Shown here: piece by piece, positions 51,900 to 60,830 of the stretch
How positions within the stretch are numbered: position 1 is the first letter of the stretch
How the letters are laid out: every line of letters starts with the position of its first letter
Assembly: GCA_025354865.1 (NCBI GenBank)
Contig: JANXMB010000043.1
Coordinates: 1 to 61,024, forward strand
DNA length: 61,024 bases
Reading direction: 5' to 3'
Source: Acetobacteraceae bacterium
GTDB lineage: Bacteria; Pseudomonadota; Alphaproteobacteria; Acetobacterales; Acetobacteraceae
The notes under the pieces: generated by a model
The model's database searches: none
Told to the model about the DNA's origin: nothing
What the model saw: only the letters and a program-made list of their open reading frames with translations
Translations under genes and position numbers: made by a program

Positions 51900-51985
51900 A
51901 TCGCGATGCGTTCGCTCTCGCTCACGTCTCGCGATCTAACCTATTGTTTGTCCGCGCGATTCAGACCTCCGGTCATCACGCTCTA
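51897..51985 (+). repeat. Composite palindromic intergenic element, copy 2
   Basis: Palindrome 1 has arms TAGATCGCGA (51897-51906) and TCGCGATCTA (51929-51938). A linker CCTATTGTTTG follows, then a second part GCGATTCA-GACC-TCC-GGTC-ATCACGCTCTA. The element is entirely between gcvT and gcvH. Its first TAG is the gcvT stop, and its last bases join AGGAG, which acts as the gcvH ribosome-binding site. Confidence 0.7.
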
Positions 51986-51997
51986 GGAGCCCTTTCC

Positions 51998-52384
51998 ATG
52001 GCGAAGAAAAAATCCGACATCCGCTATACCAAAGACCACGAATGGGTCGCGCTGGACGGCGATATTGCAACGGTCGGCATCACCGACCACGCCCAGGAAC
52101 AACTCGGCGACGTCGTGCATGTCGAATTGCCGGATATGGATCGCACCGTATCGGCGAACGAGGCCTGTGCCGTGGTCGAAAGCGTCAAGGCAGCGTCCGA
52201 CATCTATGCACCGCTTGCCGGAATAGTTGTCGAAATAAACGAAACCATCGTCGAAGACCCGGCCATCGTGAATAGCGATGCGGAAGGCGAAGGTTGGTTC
52301 TTCCGTCTGGAACTCGACGATGTCGCAGCGTTCGAAGAGTTGATGGACGAAGAAGCATACGAAGAATACCTGGAGACCTTGTAA
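51998..52384 (+). CDS. gcvH: Glycine cleavage system H protein
   Basis: A 128-residue lipoyl carrier. Lipoylated Lys64 lies in [13 protein letters not shown], with [13 protein letters not shown] and the C-terminal [10 protein letters not shown]. It shuttles the aminomethyl group between GcvP, GcvT and the L protein. The ATG at 51998 follows AGGAG at the end of the repeat element. GcvP starts 2 bases after its stop. Confidence 0.97.
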   Translation: MAKKKSDIRYTKDHEWVALDGDIATVGITDHAQEQLGDVVHVELPDMDRTVSANEACAVVESVKAASDIYAPLAGIVVEINETIVEDPAIVNSDAEGEGWFFRLELDDVAAFEELMDEEAYEEYLETL

Positions 52385-52386
52385 CG

Positions 52387-55230
52387 ATGGACGCACTCGC
52401 GGAACTCGCTGCCCTCGAAGCGGCCGACGCTTTTGTCGGTCGCCATATCGGACCGTCGGATGCCGATATCGTTGCCATGCTGCGCGTTGTCGGCGCTGCC
52501 AGTTTGGACGATGTGGCGGCGAAGACCGTGCCGGAGTCGATCCGTTCCAATCGCACAATGGAACTGCCTCCGGCTATCGACGAAGCCGGTGTGCTGGCCG
52601 AATTGCGCGGGCTGGCCGACCGCAATGTCGTGAAGAAATCGCTGATCGGCCTGGGGTATCACGGTACTGTTACGCCACCGGTAATTTTACGCAACGTTTT
52701 GGAAAATCCCGGCTGGTACACGGCTTATACGCCGTACCAGGCAGAGATCGCGCAAGGCCGGCTGGAAGCGCTGCTCAATTTCCAGACCATGATTTGCGAA
52801 TTGACGGGCATGGAAATCGCCAACGCGTCGCTGCTGGATGAGGCAACGGCGGCGGCGGAAGCGATGGCGATGGCGCACGGTGTCGGAAAAACCAAATCCG
52901 ATACGATTGCCGTTGCGTCGGATGTGCATCCGCAGACGCGCGCGGTGCTGGCTACCCGAGCAAAGCCGGTGGGTATAGCGGTGGTCGATGTGGCGGCGGG
53001 CGATGGTGCGGCGATTGCGGCATCGAAACCGTTTGCCGTGCTGCTGCAATATCCCGGCTCCACTGGGGAGGTCCGCGACCTCACTGCGGAAATCGCTGCG
53101 GCTCACGCAATCGGCGCGCTGGCCATCGTTGCGGCCGATCCGCTCGCTCTGGCATTGCTGAAATCGCCCGGCGAAATGGGCGCCGATGCCGTCGTTGGGT
53201 CGGCACAACGGTTCGGTGTGCCAATGGGTTTCGGCGGGCCGCATGCCGGATTTTTCGCCACTCGCGACGTGTTCAAACGCCACATGCCCGGTCGGTTGGT
53301 CGGCGTATCGGTCGATGCGGATGGGCACCCCGCGATGCGCTTGGCGCTGCAGACCCGCGAACAACATATTCGTCGCGAAAAGGCGACGTCCAATATCTGC
53401 ACCGCGCAGGTTCTTCTCGCGGCGATCGCCGGTTTCTATGCCGTTTGGCATGGTCCCGACGGTTTGCGCCGCATTGCCCAACGGGTGAATTTGCAAGCGC
53501 GTATGCTCGCTGCCTGCGCCGGCTCGCGCCTGCGGCATAGTGCGTTTTTCGATACTATCGTGGTGGAGGACACCGACCCGGCCCCCTTCGCGGCGGCGGG
53601 TTTCAACGTGCGACCGCTGGGCAGCGCCATCGCGATCGCATTGGATGAAACCGTTACCCGCGACGACCTATCCAAATTGGCCCAACTGCTGGGCGGCACG
53701 CTATCGGCGGCGACGGGCGGCATTCCCGCAGGCATGAAGCGCACAACGGGGTTTTTGGAACAATCCGTTTTCAACCAATATCGCGCCGAACACGAAATGC
53801 TGCGATATTTGAAACGGTTGGAGGACAAGGATATCGCGCTGAACCGCAGCATGATCCCCTTGGGTTCCTGCACGATGAAATTGAATGCCTCGGCGGAAAT
53901 GATCCCGATTACCTGGCCCGGATTCGCCGATCTGCACCCTTTCGCGCCGGCCGATCAGACCGAAGGTTTTGTCGAACTCATTCGCCGGCTGGAACGATGG
54001 TTGTGCGAGGCCACGGGGTTCGCCGGTGTATCGTTGCAACCCAACGCGGGTTCGCAGGGCGAATATGCCGGCTTGCTGATCGTGCGCGCCTGGCATGAAT
54101 CGCGCAACGAGGCCTATCGCGATATCTGCTTGATCCCATCCTCGGCGCACGGCACCAACCCGGCCAGTGCGGCGATGGCGGGGATGAAAGTTGTCGTCGT
54201 CGCCTGCGACAAAGAAGGCAATGTCGATCTCGGCGATTTACGGACGAAAATTGCTGCCCATGCCGACAAGCTTGCGGCTTTGATGGTAACCTACCCGTCC
54301 ACGCATGGTGTTTTCGAAGGTTCCATCCGTGACATCTGCCAAATGGTGCATGCAGCCGGCGGGCAGGTTTATATGGACGGGGCCAACATGAATGCCCAGG
54401 TTGGGTTGACTTCGCCCGGCCAGATCGGTGCGGATGTGTGCCATTTGAACCTGCACAAAACGTTTTGCATCCCGCACGGTGGCGGCGGTCCTGGTGTCGG
54501 TCCGGTTGGCGTTGCATCGCATTTGGTGTCGTTCCTGCCCAATCATCCGTTGCGTAACGATGCCGGCCCGGCAACCGGTATCGGTCCCGTATCGGCCGCG
54601 CCGTTCGGCAGCGCGCTCATTCTGCCGATTTCCTATGCGTATATTCGCATGATGGGGGCGGCGGGTTTGAAGCGCGCGTCGGAAGTTGCGATTCTCAATG
54701 CCAATTATATCGCAAGCCGACTACGCGGAGCCTATCCCATCCTCTATACCGGTCCGGGTGGGATGGTTGCGCACGAGTGCATTATCGACTGCCGGGGGTT
54801 TGCGGCCGAAGCCGGGGTGCAGGTCGAAGACATTGCCAAACGGTTACAAGATTACGGCTATCACGCACCGACCATGTCCTGGCCGGTGGCCGGAACCTTG
54901 ATGATCGAGCCGACGGAAAGCGAGTCGAAAGCCGAAATCGACCGTTTTTGCGATGCGATGATTGCGATTCGTGAAGAAATCGCATCGATCGCCACCGGAA
55001 CGTTCGATAAATTGGACAACCCCCTCAAGCGCGCACCCCACACCGCGCGTGAAATCGTGTCCGATGTCTGGACGCACGCCTATACCCGGGCGCAGGCTGC
55101 GTTCCCGCTGCCATGGGTTGCGACATCGAAATATTGGCCGCCGGTCAAGCGTGTAGACAACGTTTACGGCGATCGCAATCTGATGTGCACCTGCGCCCCG
55201 TTGGAGGCCTACGCCGAAGCGGCCGAATAG
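52387..55230 (+). CDS. gcvP: Glycine dehydrogenase (decarboxylating), P protein
   Basis: A 947-residue single-chain GcvP. The N-terminal half has [26 protein letters not shown] and [20 protein letters not shown]. The C-terminal half has [23 protein letters not shown] and the PLP-binding Lys near residue 691 in [16 protein letters not shown]. It decarboxylates glycine. It is the two-domain form rather than split gcvPA/gcvPB. It is the last gene of the riboswitch-controlled operon. Confidence 0.97.
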   Translation: MDALAELAALEAADAFVGRHIGPSDADIVAMLRVVGAASLDDVAAKTVPESIRSNRTMELPPAIDEAGVLAELRGLADRNVVKKSLIGLGYHGTVTPPVILRNVLENPGWYTAYTPYQAEIAQGRLEALLNFQTMICELTGMEIANASLLDEATAAAEAMAMAHGVGKTKSDTIAVASDVHPQTRAVLATRAKPVGIAVVDVAAGDGAAIAASKPFAVLLQYPGSTGEVRDLTAEIAAAHAIGALAIVAADPLALALLKSPGEMGADAVVGSAQRFGVPMGFGGPHAGFFATRDVFKRHMPGRLVGVSVDADGHPAMRLALQTREQHIRREKATSNICTAQVLLAAIAGFYAVWHGPDGLRRIAQRVNLQARMLAACAGSRLRHSAFFDTIVVEDTDPAPFAAAGFNVRPLGSAIAIALDETVTRDDLSKLAQLLGGTLSAATGGIPAGMKRTTGFLEQSVFNQYRAEHEMLRYLKRLEDKDIALNRSMIPLGSCTMKLNASAEMIPITWPGFADLHPFAPADQTEGFVELIRRLERWLCEATGFAGVSLQPNAGSQGEYAGLLIVRAWHESRNEAYRDICLIPSSAHGTNPASAAMAGMKVVVVACDKEGNVDLGDLRTKIAAHADKLAALMVTYPSTHGVFEGSIRDICQMVHAAGGQVYMDGANMNAQVGLTSPGQIGADVCHLNLHKTFCIPHGGGGPGVGPVGVASHLVSFLPNHPLRNDAGPATGIGPVSAAPFGSALILPISYAYIRMMGAAGLKRASEVAILNANYIASRLRGAYPILYTGPGGMVAHECIIDCRGFAAEAGVQVEDIAKRLQDYGYHAPTMSWPVAGTLMIEPTESESKAEIDRFCDAMIAIREEIASIATGTFDKLDNPLKRAPHTAREIVSDVWTHAYTRAQAAFPLPWVATSKYWPPVKRVDNVYGDRNLMCTCAPLEAYAEAAE

Positions 55231-55242
55231 ACATCCAACGCG

Positions 55243-55269
55243 GTGCGGGGCGTTCGGCCCACCCCGCAC
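55243..55269. terminator. Hairpin terminator after gcvP
   Basis: The 8-bp arms GTGCGGGG and CCCCGCAC enclose an 11-base loop 13 bases after the gcvP stop and just before the stop of the convergent LLM gene, so it can serve both directions. No clear U-tract. Confidence 0.65.
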
Positions 55270-55279
55270 TTAAGGCTGT

Positions 55280-56143
55280 TCAGGTGTCGGCGAGCGCGGC
55301 CAGAATGCGGTCGCGGGCAGCGATATCGCCATCGTTGTGCACCGGTTGGATCGCGACATGGGTTGCGCCGGCCGCGAAATGTTCCCGCAGTTTCGTCTTG
55401 ATCTGTTCGGCGGTCCCCCAAAGGCACATCTGGTCGATAAAATCGTCGGATCCGCCATTTTCCAAATCGGCGGCAGTGAAACCGATGCGCAGGAAATTGT
55501 TGCGATAATTATCCAAAGTCAGATAGCGCGCCAATTCCTTCCGCCCCAGTGCTCGGGCGATATCTGGGTCGGTTTCCAGGGTAACCTTTTGCTCGATGGC
55601 GAGCCATTTGTTCGGGCCGAGTATTTTGGCGGCCTCGGCGGTATGGCGGGGATTCGTATTGTAGGGTATCGCCCCCTGAGACATCTCGCCAGATAGTTTC
55701 ATCATCAACGGACCCAGCGCGGCGACGCAAATCGGCCAGTCGGCAGCGGCCGGTTCTCCGGCAATCAGTGCTTGCAGATATTTGCGCATCGCCGGGATCG
55801 GCTTTTCGTAAACATGGCCGCGCAGACCTTCGACCATCGGCGGATGGCTGACGCCGAGGCCCAGGATGAAACGTTCCCCGTACAGCTGATTCAACGTCAT
55901 CGTTCCGCGTCGCGACGTGAATGCGTCGCGGGCGTAGATCGATGCGATCGAGCTGCCGATTTTCAACGTCGTCGTGCAGGACAGCATGAATCCGGCGACC
56001 GAGAACGATTCGTTGCCGCGCGATTCAGGATACCACAGCACATCGTAACCAAGTTTTTCCACCGTCCGCACGAAATCCCTGATCTGCTCGGGACCACTCA
56101 ATTTATCGGTGCCGTACCAAGCGCCTAGACGTCCAAGTTTCAT
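55280..56143 (-). CDS. LLM-class (F420-type) oxidoreductase
   Basis: A 287-residue luciferase-like barrel. It has LGAWYGTDKLSGPEQIRDFVRTVEKLGYDVLWYPE, IGSSIASIYARDAF and ERFILGLGVSHPPMVEG. This pattern matches the TIGR03620-type actinobacterial and proteobacterial F420-like group, although the true cofactor may be FMN here. AGGA lies 9 bases before the ATG at 56143. It follows the HMG-CoA-lyase-like gene in the same direction by 49 bases, so they may share a transcript. Confidence 0.85.
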   Translation of the reverse strand: MKLGRLGAWYGTDKLSGPEQIRDFVRTVEKLGYDVLWYPESRGNESFSVAGFMLSCTTTLKIGSSIASIYARDAFTSRRGTMTLNQLYGERFILGLGVSHPPMVEGLRGHVYEKPIPAMRKYLQALIAGEPAAADWPICVAALGPLMMKLSGEMSQGAIPYNTNPRHTAEAAKILGPNKWLAIEQKVTLETDPDIARALGRKELARYLTLDNYRNNFLRIGFTAADLENGGSDDFIDQMCLWGTAEQIKTKLREHFAAGATHVAIQPVHNDGDIAARDRILAALADT

Positions 56144-56192
56144 GATTTTCAGTCCTTTCGAAAGCGGTCGTCGCGTGAGATCGCGTCCCGAT

Positions 56193-57152
56193 CTAGTGAA
56201 TCGCGCGGCGGAACGCATCCAGGCTGCCGGCGTGGATCAGTTCGGACGGCAATTGGTGGCCAACGATTTCTTCCGCCATGCGGCCGACCTCGATCAGATT
56301 GTCCAGATCGACGCCGGTATCGATGCCCATTTCCTCGCACAACAGGACCAGTTCCTCGGTGCAGATATTGCCGGCCGCCTTGGGTTGGCCGGCGAAGGGG
56401 CAGCCGCCCAGACCGCCGACCGTGGAGTCGAACTGACTGACGCCCATTTTCAGCGCGGCATGGGCGTTGGCGACGGCCAGACCGCGGGTATCGTGCAAAT
56501 GCAGCGCGATTTTCATGTCGGGCCAGCGGTTGCGGACCTCGCCGATCACCTTTTCCATCCGATGCGGCGCGCCCCAGCCCATCGTGTCGGCGAGGGAGAA
56601 AACCTCGATCTTCGCGCCGGTTTCGTCGGCGATTTTCATCCCGTCTTCCAGAGTCGCAACGACCGTCGCCGGAGAAATATCGCCCTGATAATTGCAGCCG
56701 AACGCAGCCATCACGCCAAGCCGAACGACCGGAATCCCGCGCGACAGATGCAATTCCGTCTGGCGGCGCATCGCGGCAAGGTTTTCCTCCGGTGTGCGGT
56801 TCAGGTTCTTTTTGGTAAACCCAACCGACGCGGTCAACGAAATCGACCCGGTAATCGTCAATTTATCTTTGAACGCCAGCGCCCGGTCCATACCGTTACC
56901 GTTGAAATAAAGCCCGGTATAATGAATGCCCGGTTTGGCATCGAAGCCGGCGACCACGGCCTCCGCGTCGGCCCAGCCGGGAACGATGCGCGGGTTGACG
57001 AAGGAGCACGCCTGCACATGGTGCAGACCGGTTTCCGCCAGCGCTTCGATCAAGCGGATTTTATCGGCCGTCGAAATAGGCCCAGGTTCGATCTGAAAGC
57101 CTTCGCGTGGGCCTTCTTCGTGGATTTCGACGTGCTTCGGCAGATCGGTCAT
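56193..57152 (-). CDS. Hydroxymethylglutaryl-CoA lyase-like aldolase
   Basis: A 319-residue HMGL-like TIM barrel. The N-terminal motif is EEGPREGFQIE where HMG-CoA lyases have GPRDGLQ, so the metal-contacting Asp is Glu. The His pair is in ALHLHDTRG and the flexible-loop catalytic Cys in GGLGGCPFA. It may cleave HMG-CoA or a related 3-hydroxy-3-methyl acyl-CoA to acetyl-CoA and a keto product. The Asp-to-Glu change and GFQ in place of GLQ suggest a divergent subfamily. GGGGAGC precedes the ATG at 57152. Confidence 0.85.
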   Translation of the reverse strand: MTDLPKHVEIHEEGPREGFQIEPGPISTADKIRLIEALAETGLHHVQACSFVNPRIVPGWADAEAVVAGFDAKPGIHYTGLYFNGNGMDRALAFKDKLTITGSISLTASVGFTKKNLNRTPEENLAAMRRQTELHLSRGIPVVRLGVMAAFGCNYQGDISPATVVATLEDGMKIADETGAKIEVFSLADTMGWGAPHRMEKVIGEVRNRWPDMKIALHLHDTRGLAVANAHAALKMGVSQFDSTVGGLGGCPFAGQPKAAGNICTEELVLLCEEMGIDTGVDLDNLIEVGRMAEEIVGHQLPSELIHAGSLDAFRRAIH

Positions 57153-57246
57153 GGCGGTTGCTCCCCTCTGGGTGTGTCGGTTGCGGCAACCGTAGCACCG
57201 GGCCGGGCCGGATGGTAGGCTGCCCGCATATCGAAGGAGGAAACCC

Positions 57247-57624
57247 ATGCCGACGACATTGACGCAAATGCTGGAAGCCGCGCACGCCGCCGTGCCCAAA
57301 ATCTCCGCCGCAGCGGCCGCCGATCTGGTGGCGAACGGCAACGCCGTGATCGTCGATATTCGCGACGGGACCGAGGTCGCGGCCAGCGGCAAGGCCAAGG
57401 GCGCGATAACGATTCCGCGCGGCTCGTTGGAATCGCGGTCCTGCCCGACCTCGGCGTCGCATCATCCAGACATGCAGCACGATCGGCCGGTGATCCTGTA
57501 TTGCGCGGGCGGCAATCGGGCGGCACTGGCGGGAAAAACGTTGCTGGAACTGGGGTATAAGGACGTGCGCAACCTCGGCGGCTTCAAGGACTGGGTCGCC
57601 GGCGGCGGCGCGGTGGAGAAATAA
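57247..57624 (+). CDS. Rhodanese-like domain protein
   Basis: A 125-residue single-domain rhodanese: VIVDIRDGTEVAASGKAKGAITIPRGSLE, then the active-site loop YCAGGNRAALAGKTL with the catalytic Cys, and NLGGFKDWVAGGG. It transfers sulfane sulfur. GAAGGAGGAAAC precedes the ATG. It is divergent from the HMG-CoA-lyase-like gene. Confidence 0.9.
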   Translation: MPTTLTQMLEAAHAAVPKISAAAAADLVANGNAVIVDIRDGTEVAASGKAKGAITIPRGSLESRSCPTSASHHPDMQHDRPVILYCAGGNRAALAGKTLLELGYKDVRNLGGFKDWVAGGGAVEK

Positions 57625-57648
57625 TCTCCCCACCGGCTCGTTCCGATA

Positions 57649-58071
57649 TCAATCGGACAAATCCCCCCAGCTCAGGACACGATCAATCCGGATCGCGATC
57701 GTGGGCAGGGGGGCGATATCCATGGTGCGGTACTGCGGATATCGCTCCCGCAAGCGAGCCTGCGCCATGTCGTGCTCGGCGCCGGATTCGAGTATTTCGG
57801 CATGCCCGCGCAACATAATCCAGGCGAGGCGGGACCAATCCTCGTCCCAGCGATCGACGGTCAGGGCAACCGCCGGATTCTTGCGAATATTGCGTAGCCG
57901 TTTCAGTGGGATATCGGTCCGTTTGGGCTTCTCGTCGATCGTGATGTAGGCGGATTGGCCGATGACGGCGTAGCACACAGGTACCAGATGCGGCACACCC
58001 TTGGCGTCGGCGGTGGCCAAACGGCCAACCCGGGACAGGTCCAGAAAGCGGTATTGCGCAACGGTCGGCAT
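57649..58071 (-). CDS. PPOX-class (PNPOx-like) flavin/F420-binding protein
   Basis: About 140 residues from ATG 58071; in-frame starts at 58080, 58083 and GTG 58095 are also possible and none has a good ribosome-binding site. The split-barrel pattern is RFLDLSRVGRLATADAKGVPHLVPVCYAVIG, then KRLRNIRKNPAVALTVDRWDEDW and SRLAWIMLRGHAEIL. It is the TIGR03618/TIGR03668-type family, often F420-dependent in actinobacteria, and the cofactor in this organism is not known. It converges on the rhodanese. Confidence 0.82.
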   Translation of the reverse strand: MPTVAQYRFLDLSRVGRLATADAKGVPHLVPVCYAVIGQSAYITIDEKPKRTDIPLKRLRNIRKNPAVALTVDRWDEDWSRLAWIMLRGHAEILESGAEHDMAQARLRERYPQYRTMDIAPLPTIAIRIDRVLSWGDLSD

Positions 58072-58115
58072 GGCGATCATCATAGGGCATCGCACCTAGC
58101 GGAAGGAAACCTCTT

Positions 58116-58670
58116 ATGGCCGACGTCGAAGCACTGCCCCGGACTCCGCCCCAGATCCTCGGCCCGTTCTATCCGTTCATGCACACGCCCATCGACGGCG
58201 GCGATTTGACCAATGGCGGCAAGGCTGCCGGCACCGTGCTGCATCTGTCCGGCCGCATCCTGACTGACGACGGTGCCCCGATCGTCAATGCTCGTATCGA
58301 AATCTGGCAGGCCAACACCCACGGCCGTTATGCCCACCCGAACGACACCACGACCCAGCCGCTGGACCCCGCGTTTCACGGTTTCGCGGTCGTGCATACC
58401 GATGCGCAGGGCGGTTATGCGGTCAAGACGATCCGTCCCCGTGCCTATCAGGTAAGCCCGGGCCGCTGGCGCCCCGCCCATATTCATTTTCAGGTCGATA
58501 GCAGCAGCGAACGTCTGGTCACCCAGATGTATTTCGAAGGCGACGAATACAACGCCACCGATGCATGGCGGAACAGCACGGTCCGAGCGGGCGCGCTGAC
58601 GGTGGATCCGACTCCGCGGGCGGATGGCAGTCAGGAGGCGACCTTCGACATCGTCATGATGCGTGCCTGA
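58116..58670 (+). CDS. Intradiol ring-cleavage dioxygenase (protocatechuate 3,4-dioxygenase beta-like)
   Basis: A 184-residue protein with the non-haem Fe(III) ligands visible in order. Tyr lies in NTHGRYAHP, Tyr in RPRAYQVSPGRWRPAHIHF, and the two His in that same AHIHF stretch. GPFYPFMHTPIDGGDL and GDGAPIVNARIEIWQAN are typical. Such enzymes split catecholic rings between the hydroxyls. No alpha subunit or muconate-cycloisomerase gene lies nearby, so it may act alone on an unusual diol. AAGGAAA precedes the ATG. Confidence 0.85.
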   Translation: MADVEALPRTPPQILGPFYPFMHTPIDGGDLTNGGKAAGTVLHLSGRILTDDGAPIVNARIEIWQANTHGRYAHPNDTTTQPLDPAFHGFAVVHTDAQGGYAVKTIRPRAYQVSPGRWRPAHIHFQVDSSSERLVTQMYFEGDEYNATDAWRNSTVRAGALTVDPTPRADGSQEATFDIVMMRA

Positions 58671-58845
58671 ATGCGGTTGTTCGCCGGGCTGATCGCCGGG
58701 ATCAATCTGGTGAGCCTGCTCGCTGATCGGCTTTAACTGCAAGGCCAATCTCGGTTTTGCCGTCGTCGGTATATTCGTGGCGTGCTGGGTTGGCTCGATG
58801 CTGGTTTACCGTTGGAAGGGCTACGATGTGGAACCCGCCGGTTAG
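58671..58845 (+). pseudogene. Remnant of a HoxN/NixA-type nickel/cobalt transporter C-terminus
   Basis: Frame 1 opens with MRLFAGLIAGIN and meets a stop at 58734-58736. After a change of frame, the segment to 58845 reads LGFAVVGIFVACWVGSMLVYRWKGYD and ends at TAG. The order FAGLIAGIN, then NLGFAVVG, then YRWKGYD is that of the last transmembrane helix and tail of nickel permeases. About ten intervening residues do not fit. It is directly after the dioxygenase stop (TGAATG). I read it as a truncated, frameshifted remnant. Confidence 0.55.
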
Positions 58846-58869
58846 CCCGCCGGACAGAAGGATATGCTC

Positions 58870-59712
58870 ATGAACCGGGTTTACACCGATCTTGGCGGCC
58901 ATATGGCCATCGCCGTCGATGGCGTCGATTTGCGCGAACCGCCGACGCCGGCATTGGCCGCCGAACTGCGTCGGGCGCTGTGGGACAACATTGTGCTGTG
59001 CATACGCGGGCAAAGCATCGACCCCGCCGCGTTCCTGGCCGCCGGGCGTGCCTTTGGCGAACCGGAGATACGCCCGGAAATCCCGCATGTGCCCGGTTTC
59101 CCCGCCGTAACGACCCTGTCCAGCGAGGATCGCGATACCAAGGGCGACGGCAAACGCCTTGTGGCCGGTGCCAATTGGCACTCCGACGACACGTTCATGC
59201 CGCGCCCGAGCGCGCTGACGGTGCTGTATGGGATCGTGGTGCCGGCGGTGGGGGGCGACACGCAATACGCCAATATGTATGCCGCGTATGAGGCGTTGCC
59301 TGCCGAGCAGCGGCGTTCCCTCGACACGTTGCAGGTTGTGCACACGATGAAGCCCGCTCGGGCCGATTTGGCTCGGACTCGGTCGATCGATCCGGCGATC
59401 CTGGCGCAGCGCCCGCCGTCCACCCATCCGCTGGTTCGCACGCATCCGGAAACCGGCCGCAAGGCGCTTTATATCAGCCGCAATCGGATGGACCATATTG
59501 TCGGGATGGAGCGGGAGGCGAGCCACCGCCTGATCGACGATTTGGTGGACCATGCGACCCAACCGCAGTTCACCTACCGGCACAAATGGACTCAGGGCGA
59601 TTTGGTCGTGTGGGACAATCGGTGTTCGATGCACAAAGCCAACGGAGACTATCCGGAGGGAGCGCGGCGGTTCATGCAGCGGATCGTCGTGGCGGGCGAG
59701 GTGCCGGTGTAA
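58870..59712 (+). CDS. TauD/TfdA-family Fe(II)/2-oxoglutarate dioxygenase (second copy)
   Basis: A 280-residue oxygenase starting MNRVYTDLGG. H104 and D106 lie in NWHSDDTF, and the distal His in SMHKANGDYPEG, inside the shared GDLVVWDNR motif. The ATG at 58870 fits the AAGGAT site better than the in-frame ATG at 58864. It is clearly paralogous to the 7658-8530 protein over HSD, THPETGRKALYIS and the C-terminal region. The substrate is unknown. It lies immediately after the nickel-transporter remnant. Confidence 0.87.
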   Translation: MNRVYTDLGGHMAIAVDGVDLREPPTPALAAELRRALWDNIVLCIRGQSIDPAAFLAAGRAFGEPEIRPEIPHVPGFPAVTTLSSEDRDTKGDGKRLVAGANWHSDDTFMPRPSALTVLYGIVVPAVGGDTQYANMYAAYEALPAEQRRSLDTLQVVHTMKPARADLARTRSIDPAILAQRPPSTHPLVRTHPETGRKALYISRNRMDHIVGMEREASHRLIDDLVDHATQPQFTYRHKWTQGDLVVWDNRCSMHKANGDYPEGARRFMQRIVVAGEVPV

Positions 59713-59784
59713 TACCGGTCCACGCGCCGGCAATGGGTTTGTGGCCACCGGCTGCCGCGTATTTTCATTCCGCTTCCTCGATAC

Positions 59785-59832
59785 CTAGCAGTTAGAATCC
59801 GACGAAAAGAACCGTCGGATTCTAACTGCTAG
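59785..59832 (+). terminator. Perfect 20-bp hairpin after the dioxygenase gene
   Basis: Arms of 20 bases, 59785-59804 (starting CTAGCAGTTAG) and 59813-59832 (ending CTAACTGCTAG), are exact complements around an 8-base AAAAGAAC loop. It is unusually long and perfect for an intrinsic terminator. It also forms the first half of the composite palindromic element, copy 3. Confidence 0.75.
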
Positions 59833-59895
59833 GCTTTGATTTGGTGGGCCGATTCACCTAACGCTTGGGAGTCAAGCGTTAGGATCGGACCACTA
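59785..59895 (+). repeat. Composite palindromic intergenic element, copy 3
   Basis: The first palindrome (59785-59832) is followed by a GCTTTGATTTGG linker. The second hairpin has arms CTAACGCTTG (59858-59867) and CAAGCGTTAG (59873-59882) inside a CCGATTCAC ... GGATCGG frame. It matches the others in architecture (palindrome, T-rich linker, GATTCA-edged hairpin), but the stem sequences differ. Confidence 0.6.
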
Positions 59896-60041
59896 GCACG
59901 ACCGTTACCAACGCAACGGCGCCGGTGTCGGAGAAATTTACACTCCGGAAAATATATACGATTATGGCATCGAAAAAAGAAGCAATTGCAATCAATTGAT
60001 CATTTGGCACGCCTTGTGCAACGTCCCCGCTGGAGGGCTAC

Positions 60042-60715
60042 ATGAAACATTCCATCTTCGCGGCCGCTATTGCCATTGCAACGGCGTTTTCCGCGCCCGC
60101 CGGGGCGGCAATAATTTCCGGGTCCTACACTGCCACCGTATATTCGGGCACGGACGGGGGGAATTATTTCGGTGGGGGCAACCTCGCAGGGAAGTCGATT
60201 ACCGTCGGATACAGCTACGATACCGCCGGCGGTTCGTATAACCTCAGCAGCGGCAGCGACAATCTGATCGGGACCAGCGCCAACAGCTTGATCCAGGCGT
60301 CGATTTCCGTCGCGGCAGCACCGTGCTGACAGCCACCAACTATTCCACCCGGTTCATGGAAATCGTCGCCCAAATCGCTGGCGCCCACGAGCAGGTCAGC
60401 TATTTCCCGGACGCCAGCGTAAGCAATAGCATCGGCTTTACCCTGATAACCGGTGGCCCAAGCGGCACGGGTTGGGTGGCCGGCACTTTGCTGGGCGCTA
60501 ATCCCTTCGGACAATTGGCGACCTTCAGCCCGACCAGCGGCGGCTATCTGCAGACTGCCTACGTTCAACTCGGCACCGGTGCCTTCGAGAGCATCCAGTT
60601 CTACCAGACGACCGAACAGCAAACCGGCGCTGTGCCGGAACCCGCGTCCCTCACGCTGCTTGGCGTCGGTGCGCTCGCCGCCGCAGCCCTTCGGTTCCGC
60701 CGCGCGGCGCGTTAG
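60042..60715 (+). pseudogene. PEP-CTERM protein gene with a frameshift
   Basis: The first frame (60042-60329, 95 residues) gives a signal peptide (HSIFAAAIAIATAFSAPAGAA) and a Gly/Ser-rich mature start. The second frame (from about 60323 to TAG 60715) continues with LTATNYSTRFMEIVAQIAG and ends GAVPEPASLTLLGVGALAAAALRFRRAAR, an exact PEP-CTERM signal. Near 60303-60325, one missing G would join them as ...SVGGSTVLTATN. It is either a decayed gene, a sequencing error or a recoded site. GGAGG precedes the ATG at 60042. The TAG stop overlaps the following palindrome. Confidence 0.8.
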
Positions 60716-60830
60716 ACCATGATCGTTTGAGGTTGCACGCGATCTCGGCGTTGGATCATGGTCTAAGCCTTTGTTTGAGAGGGTGATTCACGCCCGAGGT
60801 TGAAGTCAACCTCAGGCGATCACGCTCTAA
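60712..60830 (+). repeat. Composite palindromic intergenic element, copy 4
   Basis: Palindrome 1 has arms TTAGACCATGATC (60712-60724) and GATCATGGTCTAA (60754-60766). A GCCTTTGTTTGAGA linker follows. Hairpin 2 has arms GCCCGAGGTTGA (60792-60803) and TCAACCTCAGGC (60806-60817) with one mismatch, inside GTGATTCAC ... GATCACGCTCTAA edges. Its first bases overlap the PEP-CTERM stop codon. Confidence 0.75.

Larger units (their letters stand above)
59713..60041. other. 329-base intergenic region with palindromic elements
   Basis: No gene is supported. The stretch contains the palindromic element at 59785-59895 and then an AT-richer segment to the GGAGG site of the PEP-CTERM gene at 60042, so it likely also carries that gene's promoter. 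Confidence 0.5.
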
